This document shows positions 36,680-45,071 of a stretch of 64,000 nt of DNA, in pieces (position 1 is the stretch's first letter; each line of letters begins with the position of its first letter). The stretch spans positions 38,245 through 102,244 of the forward strand of contig MESA01000006.1 in the NCBI GenBank assembly GCA_001770775.1, in the 5' to 3' direction. The translations under genes and the position numbers were made by a program. The stretch comes from Burkholderiales bacterium RIFCSPHIGHO2_12_FULL_63_20. Lineage in GTDB: Bacteria > Pseudomonadota > Gammaproteobacteria > Burkholderiales > Burkholderiaceae_C. The notes beneath the pieces were generated by a model, which saw only the letters and a program-made list of their open reading frames with translations, made no database searches and was not told the DNA's origin.

Positions 36680-37746
36680 GATTGCCCCTTGCCGGTGGCG
36701 ATTCTTTGCAGTGCCGACAGGATCTCGATGCTCAAGCGCTCCTGGCGCAGCACGCTGCGCTCGATGCGCAGCAGATGGGCGCTGAGCTGGCCGGCCGTCA
36801 AACGCGAAAGCTGCTCTTCCAGATCCTGCAGATCGCTGCTGTCGAGTTCGACATCCACGCCAACTGAGTCTTGACGCAAAGGCGGCGCCGCCTGAAGCAC
36901 CGCTGCCGCCGACACCTGCTCAAACGGCGGGGCGGTCAACTCTTCCTGAATTTCAGCCAACACCTCGTTGAGCACAGGCACGGTGAAATGCGTGACCTCG
37001 GACAGGAAGCCATGCAGCATCAAACGGTCGCACAAGGCGTTGATGCGACGCGGAATGCCGCCCGTTTGCTCGTAAATCGTCGTGAAAACGTCTGCGTCGA
37101 AGGTGGGCTTGTCGATCGCTCCGGCACAACGCAGACGGTGCTCGATGTAGCCCCGTGTTTCTTCGCCGTTCATCGGCCCCAGGTGGCAACTGGCCGTGAC
37201 ACGCTGGCGCAACTGCAGCATGTCGGGGCTTTGCAGGATGTTACGAAACTCGGGTTGGCCAATCAGGAAGGTCTGCAGCAAAGCCTGCTTGCCATGCTGA
37301 AAATTGGACAGCATGCGCAGCTCTTCGACCGCCTGAGGACGCAGGTTCTGCGCCTCATCAACGATGAGCAGGCAGCGCTTGCCCTGGGTCAGCTGTGTGA
37401 TGAAGAAGGCTTCTAGCGCCATCAGCAACTCGGCCTTGGAGGCATCACGCACCTGCACCCCAAAAGCGGCACCCACCAGCCGCAAGGTGTCTTCGGCGCC
37501 CAGCTGCGTGCTGACCAGTTGCGCGGCGACCATGGTGTGGGCATCGATGCTGTCGAGCAGTCCGCGCACGATGGTGGTTTTGCCGGCGCCGACTTCGCCA
37601 GTGATGACGATGAACCCTTCAGCGCGCATCACCCCGTATTCAAGGTAGGCACGTGCGCGGCGGTGAGGCTTGCTGCCGAAGTAAAAACTGGGATCGGGGT
37701 TGAGCTGAAAGGGCTTGCTGTTCAACCCGTAGAAAGCTTCATACAT
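36676..37746 (-). CDS. XrtA-associated ATPase, ExeA/GspA-like AAA protein
   Basis: 356 residues. The N-terminal MYEAFYGLNSKPFQLNPDPSF is typical of the exosortase-associated ATPase and of ExeA relatives. Walker A is ITGEVGAGKTTIVRGLL at about residues 48-64 and Walker B is CLLIVDEAQNLRP near 125-137; sensor-type segments GIPRRINALCDRLML follow. The last ~80 residues are a charged, coiled segment. The protein probably powers or regulates assembly of the export machine from the cytoplasmic side. It is two bases downstream of the outer-membrane protein gene. Confidence 0.88.
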   Translation of the reverse strand: MYEAFYGLNSKPFQLNPDPSFYFGSKPHRRARAYLEYGVMRAEGFIVITGEVGAGKTTIVRGLLDSIDAHTMVAAQLVSTQLGAEDTLRLVGAAFGVQVRDASKAELLMALEAFFITQLTQGKRCLLIVDEAQNLRPQAVEELRMLSNFQHGKQALLQTFLIGQPEFRNILQSPDMLQLRQRVTASCHLGPMNGEETRGYIEHRLRCAGAIDKPTFDADVFTTIYEQTGGIPRRINALCDRLMLHGFLSEVTHFTVPVLNEVLAEIQEELTAPPFEQVSAAAVLQAAPPLRQDSVGVDVELDSSDLQDLEEQLSRLTAGQLSAHLLRIERSVLRQERLSIEILSALQRIATGKGQS

Positions 37747-37748
37747 GG

Positions 37749-39260
37749 TCAGAAACGGTGAAGGATGTTGCCGACCAGCGCGCTCTCGGAGTACGGATTC
37801 AGGCCACTGTTGGAGTGGAGTCGACGCACCTGGACGCTGCCGGAGGTACGGCGCCCCAGCTGGGTGGTGATGCCCAACGTCAGTGTGTACTGGGAGTTGC
37901 GTTGGGTATCCAGATCGCCCTCGCTGCGCTGTAGCGCGTACGACGCATTGGCTGAGGTCACTGGGGTCAGGCGATGGGCGTACAGAAAGCTCAGCGTGTT
38001 GGTCTTGATCTGCGAGGTCGAATCGAAGTCGTCGCCCAGCGTCAGGTTGTTCAGCAATCGGCTGCTATGACCGCGGGCGTAACTCACGGTGAAGGTGCCG
38101 CGCCGTGCCGTCATCAGCACCGAGAGCTGTTGCCGACGCTGCAAGGTGGCTTGTGACACGAGGAAAGACTGGCTGACCAGCAGGTCACCCGGCAGGCCCC
38201 AACTTTGCAAGTCAGCCTGCACCAACTGCGCCCGCTTGACCGGATCAGGCTCCAGCGTGACATACAGGGCATCCAGCAGGTCGTACAGCGTGCCCAGCGT
38301 GGCATTGACATTGGCATTCGGCGAGGTCGAGACGTCACGAACATCCGACACGCGAACGACCGTGCGCGCCGCACGGTGCTCGAAAGACAGGTTGTGGCCC
38401 CTGCCGAAGTAACGGTCGTTCACGCCCGCCGACAGCGTGGTGCGAGCGGATGGACGCCAGATCAGGTCCACGCCGTAATTCGAATAGCTCTTCTTTGTAT
38501 TGTCGGGCGTGAGCAAGTCATTGCTTTCCCGCCCAATGGTCAGACCTGTGATCCACTGTGGCGACCAGGCGTAGGAAAACCGCCCGGTCACGGTGCTGGA
38601 CTCGGTCGTACGGCCCGAGTCGTAATCGACTTCCTGCTGATCTGCCGACAGCGACCAGCCGGCCGAGCCGACCTGGCGAGAGAGTCGCCCAGCCCAGCCC
38701 TGGGTGTCAGAGTCACCGCGAGCGTTGGACTTGGTCTTGGTTCCCTGCACGTTGTAGCGTGCGTCGTATTTCACACCGTAAGGGAACTGCCCTCGCACAG
38801 ACGGCGAGACGCGGTAGGTCGCGGTCTGGGCCTGGTTGGCGTTCGTCGTTGACGATCCGGCCACCGGACCAAAGGCAGAGATGAGTTGCTGCGATACGGT
38901 GGCAGACGCATCGACAAAAGCCCAGTTATCGATGGCATTGATCTGCGCACTGGTGTTGAGTCGATGCTGGAGCTTGTCGCCACCCGTGTCTTGCATGCGG
39001 TACAGGCCGCTGAGGTTGTAATCGAAGAACCCCTTGACACGCGCCTGGTTGGCGACCACCCGGACACCCGGCGTCACCTCGAGCGTCTGCTCGCTTTGCT
39101 GCTGCCCGGCCTGGAGGCGGGCGTTGTCAGTCGCCGTGACACTGAGGCCGATGCGCGGCTCGACCCAGAGAGAGGCTTGCTGTGACGAGTCAGACTGTGC
39201 CCAGGCCGTACCCAGTGCGGCGACCGCGGCACCGCAACACCAGCGGTGCCAGCGTTTCAT
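37749..39260 (-). CDS. PEP-CTERM-system-associated outer-membrane beta-barrel protein
   Basis: 503 residues with an N-terminal signal peptide (hydrophobic residues ~8-20, likely cut after TAWA). The mature part is made of alternating polar and hydrophobic strands and ends in a C-terminal aromatic (HRF), as in outer-membrane barrels. GLSVTATDNARL near the N-terminus and repeated long strands fit the family that accompanies XrtA. It may form the outer-membrane pore or scaffold for polymer export together with the export lipoprotein at 41853-42485. The start overlaps the autokinase stop by four bases. Confidence 0.85.
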   Translation of the reverse strand: MKRWHRWCCGAAVAALGTAWAQSDSSQQASLWVEPRIGLSVTATDNARLQAGQQQSEQTLEVTPGVRVVANQARVKGFFDYNLSGLYRMQDTGGDKLQHRLNTSAQINAIDNWAFVDASATVSQQLISAFGPVAGSSTTNANQAQTATYRVSPSVRGQFPYGVKYDARYNVQGTKTKSNARGDSDTQGWAGRLSRQVGSAGWSLSADQQEVDYDSGRTTESSTVTGRFSYAWSPQWITGLTIGRESNDLLTPDNTKKSYSNYGVDLIWRPSARTTLSAGVNDRYFGRGHNLSFEHRAARTVVRVSDVRDVSTSPNANVNATLGTLYDLLDALYVTLEPDPVKRAQLVQADLQSWGLPGDLLVSQSFLVSQATLQRRQQLSVLMTARRGTFTVSYARGHSSRLLNNLTLGDDFDSTSQIKTNTLSFLYAHRLTPVTSANASYALQRSEGDLDTQRNSQYTLTLGITTQLGRRTSGSVQVRRLHSNSGLNPYSESALVGNILHRF

Positions 39261-40234
39261 GATTGCACCTCGGCTTCGGCCGCTGGTTCGCGCTGCCCTT
39301 GGCCATATCCGTACCCATAACCGTAGCCATAGCCGTAGGCTTCCTGGTCAGAGCTGCGGGCCTGGTTGAGTACCATCAGCTTGACCGGGCATGACTCGAT
39401 CGTGGAGAGCGCATGTTTGACTTGGGACTGGAGGGTCTTTTCGGCTTGCACAACCATGACGATCTGCCCCATGTGGGTGGCCAGCACGCGAGACTCCGTG
39501 GTCAGAAGCAGCGGAGGAGAATCGAAAATGATGATGCGGTCGCTGTAGCGCTTGCCCATGTCGTCCACCAGATCGGTCATGGCCGCACTGGCCAGCAATT
39601 CGGTGGCCTGCGCGTGGGGCGAACCACTGGGCAACAAGGTCAGGTTTTCGATGTTGGTACGCAGCAGCACCTGCGACATCTCCAGCTTGTCATCGACCAG
39701 CAGGTCCAGCAGACCCGGCCCGGGCGGCAAGCCCAGCACCTTCATGATGGAGGGACGTGCGACGTCGGCGTCCACCAGCATCACGGTGTGGTCCATTTCC
39801 ATGGCCATGCTCAAGGCCAGGTTGACGGCAGTGAAGCTCTTGCCTTCCCCCGGCATGGAGCTGGTGACCATGATCAGGTTGCCGCACTGGACGACCGATG
39901 CACCCTTGCCCGTGGCGTTGTCAATCAGCGGGCGCTTGATGACGCGGAACTGGTCGGCCACCATCGAGCGTGGGGCAGTGGGCGTGACGAAACCGGCCGC
40001 GGTGAGGCGCTCAAAATCGAGCTTGACGGCCTTGCTGCCCACTGGCATCGCCGCGCGCGGGCGGCTTGGGGAAACCGCCTCGGTGGCGGGTTGAACCCGG
40101 ATGGGCTCGGGTACAAACGCAGGCTCCGGCGTAGAGACAGGCGACGAAGACGCCGCTGGTGCCGCAGGCATCTGGGCGCCGGCTTGTCGGAGTTGTTCGA
40201 GCCGCTGGGCTGCTTTTTCAATGGAATTGGACAT
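39257..40234 (-). CDS. XrtA-associated tyrosine autokinase (BY-kinase)
   Basis: 325 residues from ATG 40234; a TTG six bases upstream is less likely. It is a cytoplasmic bacterial tyrosine kinase of the CapB/Wzc-C type. Walker A MVTSSMPGEGKSFTAVNLAL, Walker A' VMLVDADVARPS and Walker B IIIFDSPPLL are intact. The C-terminus has a tyrosine cluster made of six YG units (39302-39337), the expected site of autophosphorylation. The N-terminal ~80 residues are Pro/Ala-rich and probably flexible. It pairs with the chain-length protein encoded just upstream, which supplies the membrane part, and perhaps with the phosphatase at 42818. Confidence 0.92.
   Translation of the reverse strand: MSNSIEKAAQRLEQLRQAGAQMPAAPAASSSPVSTPEPAFVPEPIRVQPATEAVSPSRPRAAMPVGSKAVKLDFERLTAAGFVTPTAPRSMVADQFRVIKRPLIDNATGKGASVVQCGNLIMVTSSMPGEGKSFTAVNLALSMAMEMDHTVMLVDADVARPSIMKVLGLPPGPGLLDLLVDDKLEMSQVLLRTNIENLTLLPSGSPHAQATELLASAAMTDLVDDMGKRYSDRIIIFDSPPLLLTTESRVLATHMGQIVMVVQAEKTLQSQVKHALSTIESCPVKLMVLNQARSSDQEAYGYGYGYGYGYGQGQREPAAEAEVQS
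39302..39337 (-). repeat. Six-unit Tyr-Gly codon repeat in the kinase tail
   Basis: Thirty-six bases encode six consecutive Tyr-Gly pairs. Codons alternate (TAC/TAT with GGC, GGT, GGG, GGA), so the amino-acid repeat is kept while the DNA is not a perfect repeat. This argues for selection on the tyrosine ladder and not for recent slippage. Confidence 0.9.
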
Positions 40235-40240
40235 GGTCAA

Positions 40241-41800
40241 TCAACTGAAGGAGCCCATTTGGTAAGCCAGGGTGGCCATACCGACTGCAAACAATGCCAC
40301 CAGCGCCAGCAAGGCGCCCGCAAAGCGCTTGAGGCTGCGTTGCTCGGCCTGATGATGGACCGGGCCGGTGACCAGTGACACCACGCCCAACAAAGGCAAC
40401 TCCGTGGCGGACCGCAAGGCCGAAGCTTCGAAGAAGACTGGGCGCAACTGGCTGATCAGGAAGGTGATGCCCAAGCCTGCGGCCAGGCCCGCCAACAGCG
40501 CCAGCGGCAACAACAGCAGGCGATTGGGCGCCACCGGCTTGTTGGCCGCGCGCGGCGGATCGATCACGCGGAAGTCGGCAAAGTTGGAGGCGTTCTCCAA
40601 CTGGCCTGAAAGGTTGGCCGATTCGCGGCGCGCCACCAGGTCGTTGTAGTTCTTGCGGTGGATCTCGTAGTCGCGGTTGAGCTGGGACAGCTCGGCCTCC
40701 ACCTGCGGCGCCACCTTCATCTGGTCCTTGGCACGATCGGCGCGGCCAGCGTATTCACTCACACGGGCCCGCAAGGAAGCAACCTGTAACTCGGCGGCCG
40801 CCAAGGTGCGGCTGTACTCCATCACTGCGGGGGACGACTCGACGAATACGGACCTGGGTGACGATGCCGCAGCCTGGCGCAAGGCCGCAATCTCACGGCG
40901 CTTTTGCTCTTCCAACTCGCGAATCAGTCGACGTGCGTTCGTCACATCCGGGTGCTGATCGGTGAAACGCTGCAGCAAGGCGTCAAGGTTGCGCTGCTGA
41001 GCATCAATGCGAGCGTCGATCTCCGGGGTGGCGATGGGCGTGCTCGGGTCGGACAGCTTGGGGGCCGCAGAGCGGGCCAGTTCAAGCTGACGACGTGCGG
41101 CGTCGCGTGCGCTTTCGGCCTCACGCAGCTCCAGGCGCGCCGCGCTGAGCGAGCTGGCAATGTCGGACACCCGTCCTGCTGCATCCATGTCGCCTTGCGT
41201 CTGCATGGCGATGTTTTTCAGCCTGAACTCTTTGAGGCGGGTTTCGGCCTCGATCAGCTTGCCTTCATAGGCCTTGATCTGCTCATCCAGGAAACGCCGT
41301 GCAGTGTCTGAGTCAGTACGCGATGCGCCCATGCTGGACTCGACGAAGATGGTCATCAAGGCCTGCACCACGCGCTGCGCACGCTCGGGCGTGTCATCGC
41401 GGTAGGAGAGCGTGTAGAGGTTGTCGCGCCCCGCCATGCGAATCTGGATGCTTTTGATCACCTCGTCGATGAGCGCTTCCTGGTCGGCTTTGGAGCGTGT
41501 ACCCAGGTCGAGATCGGCCGTGCGGATCAGCTTCTCCACCGTGGGGCGACTGATGAGGGTGCGGCTGAGCATGGCCACTTGCTGCTCGACGTTGGGCTGA
41601 ACGGCCAATCCCGACATCAGCGGACGCAGGATGGTTTGTGTGTCGACGTACACACGGGCAGAGGCCTCGTAGCGGTCCTGCATCAGGAAGACCAGCGCCG
41701 CCCCGACCAAAGCCACCACCCAGCAAACGGCCACCCCAAGGCGCCGATACTTCCACATCCCCCGGAGAATGGTGGAAAGTTGTTTTAAGAGTTCATCCAT
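40241..41800 (-). CDS. XrtA-system polysaccharide chain-length determinant (Wzz/GNVR)
   Basis: 519 residues. Two membrane helices bracket a long periplasmic region: one at about residues 18-38 (VAVCWVVALVGAALVFLM) and one near the C-terminus (ALLALVALFAVGMATLAYQM), with a third hydrophobic stretch near 425-445. The periplasmic part starts with ASARVYVDTQTILRPLMSGLA, is rich in coiled coil (about 170-400) and ends with LNRDYEIHRKNYNDLVARRESA, the GNVR-type motif. It sets polymer length and forms a two-gene BY-kinase with the autokinase encoded downstream. Confidence 0.92.
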   Translation of the reverse strand: MDELLKQLSTILRGMWKYRRLGVAVCWVVALVGAALVFLMQDRYEASARVYVDTQTILRPLMSGLAVQPNVEQQVAMLSRTLISRPTVEKLIRTADLDLGTRSKADQEALIDEVIKSIQIRMAGRDNLYTLSYRDDTPERAQRVVQALMTIFVESSMGASRTDSDTARRFLDEQIKAYEGKLIEAETRLKEFRLKNIAMQTQGDMDAAGRVSDIASSLSAARLELREAESARDAARRQLELARSAAPKLSDPSTPIATPEIDARIDAQQRNLDALLQRFTDQHPDVTNARRLIRELEEQKRREIAALRQAAASSPRSVFVESSPAVMEYSRTLAAAELQVASLRARVSEYAGRADRAKDQMKVAPQVEAELSQLNRDYEIHRKNYNDLVARRESANLSGQLENASNFADFRVIDPPRAANKPVAPNRLLLLPLALLAGLAAGLGITFLISQLRPVFFEASALRSATELPLLGVVSLVTGPVHHQAEQRSLKRFAGALLALVALFAVGMATLAYQMGSFS

Positions 41801-41852
41801 GCAGACAACGCAGACGGTAAAGGATCAGGACATTGCTTGAGTCAACGCGCAC

Positions 41853-42485
41853 TCAGAACCAGCTCTGAGGAATGATGAGAATGTCCCCTGGCAACACCTC
41901 GACGTTGGCCGAAATGTCGCCGCGCTTGAGCAGATCGTTCAAGCGCACCGTATACCGCTTGTTGCCCTCGGCAGCGCGCACGATGGTCGCGTTATTGCCG
42001 TCCGCGAAGTCCGTCAGACCGCCGGCAGCGATCATCACGTCCAGCACAGTCATTTTTTGCTTGAAGGGCAGGAACTGCGGCTTGGCCGCCTCGCCCACCA
42101 CGCGAATCTGCTCGCTGTAGGGGCCCACAAAGCTGGTGACGATGACGGTCACGACCGGGTCACGCACCAATTTGCCCAGCGCTTGCTCGACATCGCGTGC
42201 GATCTGGGTCGAGGTTTTGCCTTGGGCAACCAATTCGTCAACCAGAGGCGTGGAGACCTTGCCGTCGGGGCGCACCGGGAAGGAGCCCGAGAGCTCAGGG
42301 TTACGCCAGACGTTGATGGTCAGCGTGTCGCCCGGGCCGACGATGTAGTTGTAGTCGGGCGAAGCAGCAGCGGCTGGCGCGGCAGGGTGCCCGCCAAGGC
42401 TGCTGCAACCGGCCAGAACGACCGAACCCAAGACCAGGGCCACAGAACCCGAAAAGGTCCAACTTCTGGATGTCAACAGCTTCAA
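41853..42485 (-). CDS. XrtA-system polysaccharide export lipoprotein (Wza/EpsE-like)
   Basis: 210 residues, starting at TTG 42485. This start is chosen because a GGGAG ribosome-binding element lies six bases upstream and because it gives a clean lipoprotein signal: basic start (KLLTSRSW), hydrophobic core (VALVLGSVVLAGCSS) and lipobox LAGC. The frame upstream is open but shows no signal or homology. The mature protein has the polysaccharide export domain (YIVGPGDTLTINVWRNPELSG) followed by SLBB-type repeats (IRVVGEAAKPQFLPF... and VEVLPGDILIIPQSWF). It forms the periplasmic/outer-membrane export channel. First gene of the minus-strand polysaccharide run. Confidence 0.9.
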   Translation of the reverse strand: MKLLTSRSWTFSGSVALVLGSVVLAGCSSLGGHPAAPAAAASPDYNYIVGPGDTLTINVWRNPELSGSFPVRPDGKVSTPLVDELVAQGKTSTQIARDVEQALGKLVRDPVVTVIVTSFVGPYSEQIRVVGEAAKPQFLPFKQKMTVLDVMIAAGGLTDFADGNNATIVRAAEGNKRYTVRLNDLLKRGDISANVEVLPGDILIIPQSWF

Positions 42486-42817
42486 GGCAAGCTCCCACGA
42501 TTTGTAAGTACCGATAACCGGTTTACTGGAATGTAGCGCAGACCGAGGCAGACATAAAGAAACTTGACCGTCCACCCCCGTATTTGCCCTGACGCACCCC
42601 TCATCAGGGGGAGGCAAACGCTGCGGAAGATTGAATGTGTCAAAGATATTACAGCCAACGCCCCCCAAAACGACTGCCAGAAATACGCCGCAAATAGCTA
42701 TTGAAAATATTCGCAAGATAAAATCAATCCCCCATATTAGGGGTGTCGGGTGGTGCAGCAGGGCTGCGGGGGCGCCCTCCACTTGCCCCCGCCCGAGTTC
42801 GCTAAAATTGACAGCTT
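42486..42817. other. Divergent intergenic region upstream of the polysaccharide operon
   Basis: This 332-base stretch between the export gene (minus) and the phosphatase gene (plus) must hold the promoter of the long minus-strand run. It has an AT-rich core at about 42690-42740, short C-run/G-run dyads around 42597-42610 and 42729-42743, and a perfect 8-bp inverted repeat at 42766-42792. I could not assign a convincing sigma-70 or sigma-54 promoter in either direction. It also contains an open minus-strand frame continuous with the export gene, which I regard as non-coding. Confidence 0.5.
42766..42792. repeat. GC-rich inverted repeat upstream of phosphatase gene
   Basis: GCGGGGGC at 42766-42773 and its exact complement GCCCCCGC at 42785-42792 flank an 11-base spacer, ending 25 bases before the phosphatase ATG. 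No T-run follows on either strand, so it is not a simple terminator. It could be a regulator site for one or both divergent units. Confidence 0.45.
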
Positions 42818-43291
42818 ATGTATCGCATCCTTCTGGTCTGCCTGGGCAATATCTGTCGCTCTCCCATGGCCGAGGCCGTGTTCCACGATGTCATGGCACG
42901 CCGCGGTCTGGCATCGATGCTGCAGGTGGATTCGGCGGCAATCGGGCGCAGCCACCTCAAAGAAAAGCCCGATCGGCGCGCCATCGCCTGCGCCTTGAGC
43001 CAGGGCTACCGGCACATCGAACAGGTCCGCTCACGGCAGATCAAGGCACAGGACTTTCTGCAGTTTGACCTGATTCTGGCGATGGACGAGAGTGTGTTGC
43101 GGGCACTGCAGCGGCAATGCCCTCAGGAGGCGCAGCACAAGCTGGATCTGTTTCTTCGCTTTGCCGGCCATGAGGGCGAGCAAGAGGTGCCGGACCCGTA
43201 TTACGGCAACGCTGAGGGCTTTGCCAAGGTATTGGGCCTGTGCGAGGGCGGTGTGAATGCGATTTTGCAAAAGCTGGACCTTCAGCGGTGA
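42818..43291 (+). CDS. Low-molecular-weight protein-tyrosine phosphatase (Wzb-like)
   Basis: 157 residues. The active-site loop CLGNICRS is at Cys8-Arg14 and the catalytic-acid loop is VPDPYYGNAEGF near residue 125, both canonical. It is the usual partner that dephosphorylates BY-kinases such as Wzc, and it is divergent from the polysaccharide operon that encodes the kinase, so it probably acts on it. There is no clear ribosome-binding site; a TAAAAT element only 10 bases before the ATG raises the possibility of a very short or leaderless mRNA. The DPYYG loop differs from the DPDG of the fused phosphatase domain at 9436-11142. Confidence 0.92.
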   Translation: MYRILLVCLGNICRSPMAEAVFHDVMARRGLASMLQVDSAAIGRSHLKEKPDRRAIACALSQGYRHIEQVRSRQIKAQDFLQFDLILAMDESVLRALQRQCPQEAQHKLDLFLRFAGHEGEQEVPDPYYGNAEGFAKVLGLCEGGVNAILQKLDLQR

Positions 43292-43310
43292 TACCCCGGA
43301 AGGAGATGGC

Positions 43311-45047
43311 CTACAGGCCGGACGCCCGCAGCCCCAGCAACACCAGCACCAGCGCCGCAAGCACCACGGACAAGGTCTGCCAGAACACGACAGGATGGCG
43401 CTCGATCAGCGCAGGCGAGCGGTCGCGCTGATAGCGGGCGCTGGGCGAGCACAGATCCTGAACGAACTCCGAGAGGGCTTCTTGTCGCCTGTTGGGGTGA
43501 GGGTGCAAGGCCCGCTGCAAGACGGCATCCAGCCAGGCAGGCAGGTCCGGCCGGCGGCTCCGCAGTGAGACGTAACGCAAGCGCGCCAGATCGGCGGGGG
43601 CGCGCAACTGCGTGACCTGTAGCCCGTAGGGCAGATGGCCAGTCAGCATCTGATAGCTCAGCACCGCCAGGGAGAACAGCTCGGAGGCTGGACTGCCCTG
43701 CCCGCCCACGAAATACTCGGGCGCCGTGTACTGCAACGAGCCGACGATGGCGCGAGGCTGGGCGTCGGCCGTGCCTTCGGTCAAGCCGGCGACGTGTGTG
43801 GCACCCAAATCAATGATCTTGACGGTGCCTGTGCGGTCGACCATCAGGTTCTCGGGGCGCAGGTCCTGATGCAGCATCTCCTTGCGGTGGAAGGCTTGCA
43901 GGCCCTTGGCCACCTGGGCGATGAGGTCGCGCACCGTGTTCAGATCGGGCGTGGGGTGATCGGTCATCCATTGCGCCAAGGTCTGGCCTTCGATGTATTC
44001 GAGGGCAACGAACAGGTGCTGCCGTGGGCGATCGGAGACGATGGCCTTGACCACATGGACGCTGTCGAGGCGACGCGCGATCCACTCCTCAAGCAGGAAG
44101 CCGTCCAGGTAGTGGGCTTGTTCCCGCAAGTCAACCGAAGGTGTCTTCAGCACCACCTGTTGGCCGCTGTGCTGGTCAACGGCCAGGTGCACATGGCTGC
44201 GCGAACTGGCGTGCAACTCCCTCACGATGGTGTAGCCCTCGAAGAGGGCTCGCGGTTGGAGCGCGGGGGGCAGTCTCAAGCCTTCGCGTTGGGTCGGAAG
44301 CTGCGTTGCGGAAACGTCTGGCAGTGCGTCGATGCGCACGAGCTGGACCGTCAAATTGTCCTGGCTGCCTCGCTGTAGTGCGAGGGTGGTGAGTGCCTCG
44401 GCGGCCTGATCCAGATCATCCGGGTGCTGGGCCAGCACGGCGTGCACGGCGGCGACATCAAGGTGTTCGTAGGCGCCGTCGGTGGCCAGCAGATAGACCT
44501 CGCCGACTTCCAGGGGCCAGTTGCGGTAATCGATTTCGACGGCGGGTCCCGTCCCCAGCGCCCGACCCAGATAGGTCTCAGTGGCGGAGACCCGCATGCG
44601 GTGGTCTTCGGTGAGTTGCTCCAGCGCGTGCGCATGCAGGCGGTAGACCCGCGTGTCGCCCACGTGGAACAGATGGGCGCAGCGGCCCTTGAGGATCAGG
44701 GCGCTGAAGGTGCAGACGTAGCCTCGGTCTTTGTCGAAGCGGGCATCGCTGCGCAGGGTCTGTGCGTGCAGCCAGGAGTTGCTGGCGTTCAGCACCCGCT
44801 GCGCAGCGCGCCGCACCGACCACGCCTCGGAGGTGCAGTAGTAGTCGTCCAGAAAGCCCCGTACGGCTGCGGCGCTGGCCACGTGGCTGACGGCGCTGCT
44901 GCTGATGCCGTCAGCCAGGGCGATGGCCAGGCCTTTGGTGTGGAGGTGCGTTGCCGTGGGCGTGGCCGCACCATGGAAGTCCTGGTTGACGGCCTTGCGC
45001 CCAGCCTGCGAGTGCTGGCCCAGCGTGACGCGCAATGTCGGACTCAT
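43311..45047 (-). CDS. Fused PP2C phosphatase and Ser/Thr protein kinase, tail-anchored
   Basis: 578 residues in three parts. Residues ~1-235 form a PP2C-type phosphatase (AIALADGISSSAVSH, LFHVGDTRVYRL, YLLATDGAYEHL, GSQDNLTVQLVRI). Residues ~265-535 form a protein kinase: VVLKTPSV with the ATP Lys, LHQDLRPENLMVD as catalytic loop (HQD replaces HRD), IIDLGATH in place of DFG, and GSLQYTAPEYF. A single hydrophobic helix at the extreme C-terminus would anchor it in the inner membrane. It lies 24 bases after the nitrite channel gene and is the last gene of the nitrite cluster. This fusion is known beside nitrate/nitrite genes, but its target is unknown. Confidence 0.87.
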   Translation of the reverse strand: MSPTLRVTLGQHSQAGRKAVNQDFHGAATPTATHLHTKGLAIALADGISSSAVSHVASAAAVRGFLDDYYCTSEAWSVRRAAQRVLNASNSWLHAQTLRSDARFDKDRGYVCTFSALILKGRCAHLFHVGDTRVYRLHAHALEQLTEDHRMRVSATETYLGRALGTGPAVEIDYRNWPLEVGEVYLLATDGAYEHLDVAAVHAVLAQHPDDLDQAAEALTTLALQRGSQDNLTVQLVRIDALPDVSATQLPTQREGLRLPPALQPRALFEGYTIVRELHASSRSHVHLAVDQHSGQQVVLKTPSVDLREQAHYLDGFLLEEWIARRLDSVHVVKAIVSDRPRQHLFVALEYIEGQTLAQWMTDHPTPDLNTVRDLIAQVAKGLQAFHRKEMLHQDLRPENLMVDRTGTVKIIDLGATHVAGLTEGTADAQPRAIVGSLQYTAPEYFVGGQGSPASELFSLAVLSYQMLTGHLPYGLQVTQLRAPADLARLRYVSLRSRRPDLPAWLDAVLQRALHPHPNRRQEALSEFVQDLCSPSARYQRDRSPALIERHPVVFWQTLSVVLAALVLVLLGLRASGL

Positions 45048-45071
45048 GATGTGCCAGATATCGCGCCTGGA

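Noticed and set aside
42486..42782. N-terminal extension of the export lipoprotein (open frame to 42782)
   Set aside because: It would bury the lipoprotein signal in the middle of the protein. A TTG with a good ribosome-binding site gives the correct signal.
42803..42808. TAAAAT as a -10 element for the phosphatase gene
   Set aside because: No acceptable -35 lies 16-18 bases upstream, and it would leave a leader of only a few bases. Mentioned with the gene but not called as a promoter.
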